Shown here: positions 26,098 to 32,692 of the stretch, in pieces
How positions within the stretch are numbered: the first letter of the stretch is position 1
How the letters are laid out: each line of letters starts with the position of its first letter
From: Bacteroidales bacterium
Lineage (GTDB): Bacteria > Bacteroidota > Bacteroidia > Bacteroidales > JAQXIO01
Length of the DNA stretch: 41,662 bases
Direction: 5' to 3'
Assembly (NCBI GenBank): GCA_029007825.1
Contig: JAQXIO010000056.1
Location: 1-41,662, forward strand
Notes under the pieces: model-generated
The model's input: only the letters and a program-made list of their open reading frames with translations
Databases searched by the model: none
Told to the model about the DNA's origin: nothing
Position numbers and translations under genes: made by a program

Positions 26098-26643
26098 ATG
26101 AATAAAACAGAAATAGGCGATTCAAAGCATCCTCTTTACAGGGCATTCAGGGAACTTTATTCCATCAGTTTCCCGATTTTCGAGCAGAGGAGCGAGGAGC
26201 AACAGGAGACGGCTTTTTCTTGTCCGGAATATCATTTAACGGCATACGAAGAGTCGGGTGTTTTTACCGGTTTTATCTCTTACTGGGAGTTCGAGGGGTA
26301 TATTTATATAGAACATTTCGCCATCAACCGGGAATTGAGGGGGAAAGGGTACGGGAGTAGAATATTACACGATTTTACTGCTTCGGGAACGACGAAGATC
26401 GTGCTGCTGGAGATAGATCCTGTCACGGATAAGGTTTCGGAGGCACGGCTGCGGTTTTATGAAAAGAACGGGTTCTTCGAAAATCCTTATCCCCACACCC
26501 ATCCGCCTTACCGGGAGGGGTACGGGACCCACCCTTTGGTGGTGCTTACCACGCAGAGAAGGATAACGGAGAAAGAGTACGGGCTATTCAACAAAGAGCT
26601 GACGGATATCGTAATGCGCCATGAGAAGGATATAAGGTTCTGA
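26098..26643 (+). CDS. GNAT-family N-acetyltransferase
   Basis: This 181-residue protein has the GNAT core: strand IYIEHFAINRELRGKGYGSRIL, where RGKGYG is the acetyl-CoA pyrophosphate loop, then IVLLEIDPVTD and RLRFYEKNGFFENP, the motif B region with the conserved YEKNGF. The acetyl acceptor cannot be inferred. The N-terminal part (FRELYSISFPIFEQRSEEQ) forms the usual first helices. It stands 204 bases after the alkyltransferase on the same strand; the intervening DNA has no terminator that I can see, but cotranscription is uncertain. Confidence 0.88.
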   Translation: MNKTEIGDSKHPLYRAFRELYSISFPIFEQRSEEQQETAFSCPEYHLTAYEESGVFTGFISYWEFEGYIYIEHFAINRELRGKGYGSRILHDFTASGTTKIVLLEIDPVTDKVSEARLRFYEKNGFFENPYPHTHPPYREGYGTHPLVVLTTQRRITEKEYGLFNKELTDIVMRHEKDIRF

Positions 26644-27061
26644 AAGGGTTTTCCGTCAGATTCCGTATATTTCTGAACGATTGTGTTATAGAAAGCCTTG
26701 TGTTTTTTATATAGATTATCTTTATTTTTACCGAGGGTTTGCCTGCCGCTCCGTCTTTATTATCCGGGAGGGGTGTTTCGGGAAATCCTGTCGGGCTTCA
26801 GTTTCTCAGACGTGCAAGTGCCAAGATTCCCCCGGCTGTATTCGCAGTTGGTTATAAATTACAGACCGGCATAAAAACTGTAAGTATTTATATACGACTT
26901 TACACAAACAGTCAAATGTACTATTTTGCCGCGCAACGACACAAAGTTTCCGCTTCAAGGAGGGATTTTAAGAGGGCAGATTATAAATGATCACAGCGGC
27001 AACGAATATGACTTGTGAATTTACCGAACGGTGTAAAATTGTATATAGGCATGGTATTTCA
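26644..27061. other. Intergenic stretch without a recognisable gene
   Basis: Short open frames here have no conserved features and unusual composition. One near-match to the -7 element (TATCTTTA, about 26716) is present. I see no RNA gene or repeat. Confidence 0.45.
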
Positions 27062-27093
27062 TTGTTATAACCAATATTATTTTTCTATTTTTG
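27062..27093 (+). promoter_or_regulatory. Promoter of the nucleoside hydrolase gene
   Basis: TTG (27062-27064) and TATTTTTG (27086-27093) are 21 bases apart, matching the -33/-7 consensus. The transcription start should be near 27100, leaving a leader of about 270 bases. Confidence 0.65.
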
Positions 27094-27100
27094 TACAGAT

Positions 27101-27144
27101 ACGGAACTGAAATAACAAACAACGGTTGTTTCATTCCGTTTTTA
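27101..27144 (+). promoter_or_regulatory. Hairpin at the predicted 5' end of the nucleoside hydrolase leader
   Basis: Bases 27101-27106 pair with 27134-27139 and 27108-27112 with 27129-27133, with three more pairs near the loop; TTTTT follows from 27139. It begins at the predicted transcription start, so it could protect the RNA 5' end or end transcription early. Function is inferred only from position. Confidence 0.4.
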
Positions 27145-27370
27145 CTCTTACGGAAACGCAGCCTCGTTCCATAGTCTGGAATAAGGCTCTGGGAGTAAAT
27201 GCGGGACAGGCATCCAGTAACAGGGCGTATGCCGATAAGGTGGTTTCTTTTATTTCCGGTAAAAACAGACGGAGAACAATAAAAGGGCTTTCAGGGCAAA
27301 ACAAAACACATGGACAGAACGAAGAGAGGAGAGAACACTCGGATATAGACATCAATTAAAAATAGTAACC

Positions 27371-28357
27371 ATGAGACCTTTAATTTTATTTGTTTCCCTT
27401 TTATTGCTGGCATGGGGATGCCAGAGGGCTGCCGAGCAGCAGCCGGTGACCCGGATTATTTTCGATACGGATATGGCGCCGGACTATGACGACGTGGGTG
27501 CGCTGACGTTGCTGCATGCGTTTGCGGACAGCGGGCTGGTGGATATAGCGGCCACGGTTTCGTCGAACAAGACGGAGACGGCGGTACCGTGCATCGAAGT
27601 GTTGAACGGTTATTTCGGACGTCCGGATATTCCACTGGGCGTTGCCAAAGGGATTGCTCCTAATATCAATACGTGGCACAAGGGGCTGCGGTGGACGGAG
27701 GAGCTGCCAAGGTTGTTCCCCCACTCTGTCAAACAGTCGTCGGATGCTCCCGACGCGGTAGCGGTTTACCGGAAGGTATTGAGCGAAAGCCCGGACACGA
27801 GCGTGGTAATCGTTACCGTGGGTTTCCTGTCGAATATCCGCGATTTGCTTCAATCGGGACCCGATTCTATCAGTGGGCTGACGGGTAAAGAGTTGATTCG
27901 TAAAAAGGTGAAACGGATGGTTACGATGGGGGGCTTTTTCCCGGAGGGTAAAGAGTTCAATATCGAGCAGGATACGCTGGCTTCAAAGATCGTGACGGAG
28001 GAAATGCCGGTGCCTATTATTTTCAGCGGGTTCGAGATCGGCGACAAAATCCTTACGGGGAGCCGCGTGGCTGCACTGAACGATCCGCAGAGTCCGGTGA
28101 GTATGGTGTACGCGATGTCGCTGGCTCAGGATAATCCGGAGGGACGGCAGAGCTGGGACCAGACGGCGGTATTGGTCGGGGCAACGGGCACGGAGCCTTA
28201 TTTCGACGTAGAGCGGGGAAATATGATTATGCTCGACGGCGGTGTAAACACCTGGGAGAAATCGGACACGGGAAGGCATTACCGCCTGCTGTTCAAACGG
28301 CCTGTTTCAGAAATTACCGAGAAGATCGAAGGGCTTATGATGCATAAGGGGCACTAA
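27371..28357 (+). CDS. Nucleoside hydrolase-like lipoprotein
   Basis: The 328-residue protein begins with a lipoprotein signal (FVSLLLLAWGC) and then IIFDTDMAPDYDDVGAL, the Asp-rich N-terminal signature by which inosine-uridine-type nucleoside hydrolases bind Ca2+ and the ribose hydroxyls. Further family segments are VVIVTVGFLSNIRDLL, VKRMVTMGGFFPEG and SWDQTAVLV. It should split N-glycosidic bonds of nucleosides, or a related ribosyl compound, in the periplasm. Unlike cytoplasmic members, its signature has an extra residue pair (APDYDD instead of GIDD), common in secreted Bacteroidota homologues. Length is normal. A long leader precedes it and a terminator follows. Confidence 0.9.
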   Translation: MRPLILFVSLLLLAWGCQRAAEQQPVTRIIFDTDMAPDYDDVGALTLLHAFADSGLVDIAATVSSNKTETAVPCIEVLNGYFGRPDIPLGVAKGIAPNINTWHKGLRWTEELPRLFPHSVKQSSDAPDAVAVYRKVLSESPDTSVVIVTVGFLSNIRDLLQSGPDSISGLTGKELIRKKVKRMVTMGGFFPEGKEFNIEQDTLASKIVTEEMPVPIIFSGFEIGDKILTGSRVAALNDPQSPVSMVYAMSLAQDNPEGRQSWDQTAVLVGATGTEPYFDVERGNMIMLDGGVNTWEKSDTGRHYRLLFKRPVSEITEKIEGLMMHKGH

Positions 28358-28405
28358 AAAAATCGTTTCAGAAGCAAAAAGATAACAAAGCGGTTATTTT
28401 AAGGG

Positions 28406-28440
28406 AAAGGGCTATTCCGAAAACGGGGTAGCTTTTTCTT
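28406..28440 (+). terminator. Intrinsic terminator after the nucleoside hydrolase
   Basis: Bases 28406-28419 pair with 28424-28437 over 14 positions (four G-T wobbles) around an AAAA loop, ending in CTTTTTCTTTTTT. Confidence 0.75.
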
Positions 28441-28508
28441 TTTTGTTGGGAAGGACAAAGAAACAGCAGTCCGAGAGATAAAAAACGGGAAATTCCCGAT
28501 GAAATAGA

Positions 28509-28631
28509 GAAGCAGGACGGTATGTAACCGGAACGGATGAACCGTCTGTCCGGGTCGATGTCAGCCGCTATCCTGCCGGTACTTATTTTTACCGTTGTGG
28601 TGATAAGAACGGTAAGTTTACGGTGGAATAG
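28509..28631 (+). pseudogene. Remnant of a T9SS sorting tail
   Basis: This stretch encodes, in one frame ending with TAG at 28629, the peptide VDVSRYPAGTYFYRCGDKNG and then KFTVE, nearly the same as the last 40 residues of the BNR-repeat protein (29905-30027). I count about 13 differences in 129 bases, mostly silent, with similarity running six bases past the stop. A stop codon at 28500-28502 and the absence of matching sequence upstream show that the rest of the gene is gone. It is a leftover from duplication or recombination of a paralogous cargo gene. Confidence 0.8.
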
Positions 28632-28782
28632 GATATAAATGCGGGAGGACGATTTTCGTATGCCGTTTTTCGTCTTTCAACATTTTTCTCTAATTTAGCC
28701 GCAGATAATGAAGATTATAGAGAACAATGTTTTTAAAGACCGGTAATTTTTAATATAAAGAACCTCTGTAACCAACCTACTT

Positions 28783-30027
28783 ATGAAAAAAACAATCCTG
28801 TTATTTTTATCGGCGTTGATCGCCAATCTTCTTCCGGCTCAGGTTTGGACGCCGGTGTTGCCGTATGTGACACGGAATACATTGACATGTGTTCAGTTTC
28901 CTACCGAAAGGGTTGGATATATTATCGGTTCCGGAGCTACGTTGCTTAAAAGTACGGATGGTGGAAATTCCTGGACTGTTCTGGATTCTCCCGGCTCTTA
29001 TGGATTGACATCTATTTATTTTACAGATGCGGATAATGGTTATCTTTTAAATAATTATTCGCGTGTTTTTTATACTCAGAATGGCGGGATCTCATGGGAA
29101 GAAAGGAGCAACGGAATTCCGTGGGAACTGAATCCTTCGACGATCTGGTTCCAGAATAAAAGTACAGGCTATATAGGGGGAGAGAACTCTATTTATAAAA
29201 CGACAGACGGCGGAAAAAACTGGAAACAGGTTCTTCTATCGACTTATCCTGAATGGATGTATTTTAAGGCTATCGGGTTTCAAAACGCAACCACCGGCTA
29301 TGCGGTGGGTAGTTATTATGATTATAAAGCGGAGATAACCCGTGGTGTTATTGTTAAAACGACAGACGGCGGGAATACATGGAAAGAGCAAAGCTACGGA
29401 AACAAAGACGTTGATTTTTCAACTGTATGTTTTGTCAACGATCAGGTGGGCTATATTGGTGGTGGCTGGTATGTTATTCCAACCGAAATAAATACATGCT
29501 CTTTGGTATTGAAAACGACCGATGGCGGAAAGACATGGAAAGAGTATACATTCGCTCCAAGTGGTGGAGAATTGGGGGGCTTCGATTTTTTAGATGAAAA
29601 CACTGGTTATGTTTGTACGGGATCGCTGGTTTATAAGACCATCGACGGCGGTATAACATGGGAGGAAATGGAAAAGGAAGCGGGAAAATGGTTGCCTCTT
29701 TATTCCGCAGCTATGACGGGCTATGATAAAGGGATTGCAATCGGTAGTGATGGGACAATTTGCAAATTAATACCCTTTCTTCCCGGGGTGGAAGGTGCCA
29801 GTATAGAAGAATTTTTACCTTATCCCAATCCTGCGCGTGATTATATCTGTATTCCTATGAAGAGGAACAAAACCGATGTAGTCTTATATAATGCACAGGG
29901 TTCTGAAGTAGGACGGTATGCAATCAGAACGGATGAATCATCTGTCCGGATCGATGTTAGCCGCTATCCTGCCGGAACTTATTTTTACCGTTGCGGTGAA
30001 AAGAACGGTAAATTTACGGTCGAATAG
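28783..30027 (+). CDS. Secreted BNR/Ycf48-like repeat protein, T9SS cargo
   Basis: The 414 residues start with a signal peptide (ending NLLPAQ). Six Asp-box motifs follow at regular spacing: STDGGNSW, TQNGGISW, TTDGGKNW, TTDGGNTW, TTDGGKTW and TIDGGITW, each followed by strands with GYxxG. This indicates a beta-propeller like Ycf48 or sialidase/sortilin BNR proteins, but no sialidase catalytic residues (RIP motif) are seen, so binding rather than hydrolysis is likely. The C-terminal 80 residues (PYPNPARDYICIP, then SRYPAGTYFYR) form a T9SS type A sorting domain. A near-copy of this tail lies 150 bases upstream of the gene. A weak -7 element (TAATTTAG) is at 28691-28698. Confidence 0.88.
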   Translation: MKKTILLFLSALIANLLPAQVWTPVLPYVTRNTLTCVQFPTERVGYIIGSGATLLKSTDGGNSWTVLDSPGSYGLTSIYFTDADNGYLLNNYSRVFYTQNGGISWEERSNGIPWELNPSTIWFQNKSTGYIGGENSIYKTTDGGKNWKQVLLSTYPEWMYFKAIGFQNATTGYAVGSYYDYKAEITRGVIVKTTDGGNTWKEQSYGNKDVDFSTVCFVNDQVGYIGGGWYVIPTEINTCSLVLKTTDGGKTWKEYTFAPSGGELGGFDFLDENTGYVCTGSLVYKTIDGGITWEEMEKEAGKWLPLYSAAMTGYDKGIAIGSDGTICKLIPFLPGVEGASIEEFLPYPNPARDYICIPMKRNKTDVVLYNAQGSEVGRYAIRTDESSVRIDVSRYPAGTYFYRCGEKNGKFTVE

Positions 30028-30089
30028 GATATAGAAAGGAGCTGTCTACAAGATAAAAACAGTCCCTTTCTATATTTACAACCAAACTA

Positions 30090-30848
30090 TCAATTCTTTT
30101 TCTTTGCGCTGTAACGCATTGTGTCATGTTCAAAATCAGAAATTTGAAGAGAATCAATGGTCGATGTTAATGTTTTCGTGTCACCTAATCCGGTTTCAGT
30201 ATCAACGCTTACAGTGTGTTTATGAGTATTGCACCAGTCTACTATTTTTTTTACTATTTCCTGCAACTTTACAACATCTACCATTCCTCTTTCACCTTCA
30301 AAAAAGCTGATTCTTTCGTTTGTCATCTCCATTTTGGGGCTGTCGGGATTGTTTCCGTTTCTGAGCAGGATGCGGTTGTTTCCGGATGATGGGTCTTTCT
30401 GCATTTCGATGGATGTTTCTCCATTCTGTACCGTCACCTTCTCCTTCTCCATCCGGAAGGTGGGGCACTTCTTATCTTCCCGGTCTCCGTTGCGCACAGT
30501 GATAACCGCTTTCTTCCCATCCCCCTCCGGATTCAAAAGCTCTAAATGAATATCCCCCATATCCAGCAACACCTTCTCGAACACCGTCCCCAACGCCATA
30601 TACGCATCGAACCGGTCGAAAAACGTCACCATCACGAACGACCCCACCTTCGGGACAAAGATCAACCCCTCTTTCCTATTCTCCACCGGCTGCAACCGCA
30701 CCGCCGGAATAGTGGATCCCCCTACAATCGGCGTAGCGTCGATAACCCGCCTTGCTTCATCTACTCGTTCTACTTTGCATATCTTCGAATACACCTCATC
30801 CCCCTTATCGGCGAGGATTTGGATCATTTCACGTAGGTCTCTTGCCAT
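30090..30848 (-). CDS. Orphan phage-baseplate-spike-like protein (gpV/Gp138-like)
   Basis: This 252-residue protein has no signal peptide. Residues 15-95 look like the OB-fold of phage spike proteins (VERVDEARRVIDATP, then FVPKVGSFVMVTFFDRFDAYM, matching the GD-V-V-F-D-D pattern of Gp138 and gpV). Residues about 95-185 are short polar strands with repeated GN/NG turns, as in spike beta-helices. After a helix, WCNTHKHTVSVD has an H-x-H pair like the iron-binding tip of phage spikes. Known relatives puncture membranes in tails or contractile injection systems. No sheath, tube or baseplate gene lies nearby, so it is an orphan; what it serves is unknown. The family assignment rests on motifs and layout and needs a profile search. 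Confidence 0.55.
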   Translation of the reverse strand: MARDLREMIQILADKGDEVYSKICKVERVDEARRVIDATPIVGGSTIPAVRLQPVENRKEGLIFVPKVGSFVMVTFFDRFDAYMALGTVFEKVLLDMGDIHLELLNPEGDGKKAVITVRNGDREDKKCPTFRMEKEKVTVQNGETSIEMQKDPSSGNNRILLRNGNNPDSPKMEMTNERISFFEGERGMVDVVKLQEIVKKIVDWCNTHKHTVSVDTETGLGDTKTLTSTIDSLQISDFEHDTMRYSAKKKN

Positions 30849-31278
30849 TGTTGTTTTGTTTTTAAATTACTATTTATCGGTTGTTTATTTTTACTTGTCT
30901 TTTTGTTCCGGGTTTTCTACGTTTTTTAATGGGTAGGTAGCCGCGGGACATTAGGGATGGATAGATGGTACTTCTTTTTCCAAATTAAAAAGGAGTGCTT
31001 TTTTCCTTTTTTATTGAAAGTAAACAGGTAACGGGGGTTTTCAAAATTTCTGTCCGGAGACCGGACACAACTGTCCGGTCTCCGGACGGTTATCTTTACT
31101 TAAACGACAATAAAAGGGGGATCGGGAGATTCCATAGAATGCCGTATGTATCAGTTTGCGATTCCCTTTTACTTTAAGAGGTACTACGATTTACGGAGGT
31201 ATTTGCAGCTTTCGGGCTGTTTCAGAAACAGAGGTGCTTGCATTCCGGGAGGATGGTTACCGCCTATAAAAGTCTCTT
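30849..31278. other. Intergenic region with a nested palindrome
   Basis: No gene is supported here. The only clear structure is the inverted repeat at 31052-31087, listed separately. A near-match to a minus-strand -7 element lies at about 30978-30985 (TTAATTTG). Confidence 0.5.
31052..31087. repeat. Perfect 15-bp inverted repeat built of four GTCCGG/CCGGAC units
   Basis: The left arm gtccggagaccggac (31052-31066) is the exact complement of the right arm (31073-31087) around a 6-base loop. Each arm is itself an inverted repeat of gtccgg around three bases, so either one long hairpin or two small ones can form. No long T run follows on either strand, so it is not a typical terminator; an operator or RNA switch is possible. 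Confidence 0.8.
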
Positions 31279-32352
31279 CTAATAGATGCGTAGGGTATAA
31301 ACGGCGCGGAAGAGGGCGACGGGGGTGAGGGTTCCGTTTACGGAGAGGAGATGGAGGGCGGGCTGGAGTTCTAATGCGGGGGTTACGGTGCATTTCCATG
31401 TGAGTTCGGCGGCGGCTTCGCTGCTACCGGTAAAGCGTGCCCGGCAGAAAAACAGGGCAAGGGCGTCGCGGTCACCGGGGAAGAAGAGGCCTGTGCAGAC
31501 GATGCCGCCGCCGTAGTAACGGCTGCAGGCATTTTTGTTTGCGGGGGCGAAAGAGAGCTGTGCCATCAGACCGATTTCCCGGTGCCCGAAGGTCGTGAGA
31601 CTTTGCCCGGCGGTCACCCACCATGCGCCGTTGAGCGCCGGGCGTTGCTGCTTGTCTGCGGCATGGCGAGGAAGCACGTTGCATACAGCTCCGCTGCGGA
31701 TATCCGTATATTGGCGGGAATAACCGATTTCCGCAATGCCGAGAAGGCCGTCTTTCGCGGGACGGAAGGCAAAGAGGGTGGTGCCTTTTTCAAAGGGTTT
31801 CCGTGCTATGCCGTTATAGAGGGTACCTCGAAACGACCAGTTTTTGCCGGGATTGCAGGCTATATGCAGGCAGATGGCGGAAAGGGGATAGTTGGCGATG
31901 GGGTAGTTGCACGAGAGTGTGGGGTAGATTCCGCACGAGCTGTTGGTATAGAGGGCGGCGAGGGGCGAGGTGAAGTAGTCTTCGTTTACGCTTCTGAGTC
32001 CGCCGAAGAGCTGCAGGTTGCCGAAGGTATGGGTGTAGCCGAGCTTGCGAAGGTTAAAGGGCATATTGTCTTCTTCGATGTTGGAGAAGGTGAGGCGGTC
32101 GTCAGCGAGCCTGCCGGAGAGCGTTTTGAATATGCTTATGGCGGAAAGGGAGAAGGTTCCGTTTTTCCACCATCCGAGGCGCGAAGTGGTTATTGCGGCA
32201 TCGACGGAGACGAGGTTCACCCAGTTTACGCGCTTTTCCATATCGTATTGGAGTTCGGTGGCGTATTGTACGGCCAGTTGCTGTGCATACGCAGCGGGGA
32301 TATTTACGAGCGTGAGGGCTGCGAGTATAGAGTTGGAAAGTATCTTTTTCAT
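31279..32352 (-). CDS. Outer-membrane porin, OprB-like
   Basis: The 357-residue protein has a signal peptide (ending AAYAQ), then alternating polar and aromatic strands typical of an outer-membrane beta barrel, ending in YTLRIY with a terminal aromatic residue as expected for barrel insertion. Segments such as FKTLSGRLADDRLTFSNIE, GGLRSVNEDYF and WSFRGTLYNGIA match the layout of OprB-family carbohydrate porins. It should let small solutes, possibly sugars, cross the outer membrane. Several cysteines (for example SSCGIYPTLSC) are unusual for a porin. It lies downstream of mgtA on the same strand, 340 bases away, so an ion-related role cannot be excluded. Confidence 0.75.
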   Translation of the reverse strand: MKKILSNSILAALTLVNIPAAYAQQLAVQYATELQYDMEKRVNWVNLVSVDAAITTSRLGWWKNGTFSLSAISIFKTLSGRLADDRLTFSNIEEDNMPFNLRKLGYTHTFGNLQLFGGLRSVNEDYFTSPLAALYTNSSCGIYPTLSCNYPIANYPLSAICLHIACNPGKNWSFRGTLYNGIARKPFEKGTTLFAFRPAKDGLLGIAEIGYSRQYTDIRSGAVCNVLPRHAADKQQRPALNGAWWVTAGQSLTTFGHREIGLMAQLSFAPANKNACSRYYGGGIVCTGLFFPGDRDALALFFCRARFTGSSEAAAELTWKCTVTPALELQPALHLLSVNGTLTPVALFRAVYTLRIY

Positions 32353-32692
32353 TTTCGTTTATTTCAGTGGAAGAGCCTGCTTTAGCGAGGCTTTTCGTCC
32401 GGTCGTTTTTATCGCCGGATATTCCGGCTTTATGTTCTATAGGTAGCGTTTACAGATGGTTACGGCGCAAAGTTTTCCTGCCTTCCGTTTTTTCAGAGGG
32501 CAGGAAAACGAGCCGCGGTATCTGCCGGTGCGGGAGGGGTATTTTTATATTTTGTTTACGGACGGGCCCGGTTACCGGGCTTTTTATACTCTGTGCGGTT
32601 TATCTCCCGGCTGCGGCGAAAAGGATTTTACCATTAAGGGATTTGCACTCCGGACAGACGGGATTACCGTGCCTCTCCCCTGCCCCGCCGGT
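32353..32692. other. Gap with two hairpins between mgtA and the porin gene
   Basis: An 11-bp perfect stem (32472-32482 with 32499-32509, 16-base loop) and a 6-bp GC stem (32566-32571 with 32575-32580) followed by TTTTT on the plus strand are visible. The first may help end the mgtA transcript. Neither makes a classical minus-strand terminator. No gene is seen. Confidence 0.5.

Noticed and set aside
27126..27359. 77-codon frame in the leader of the nucleoside hydrolase
   Set aside because: Polar low-quality sequence without motifs, inside the predicted 5' leader hairpin region.
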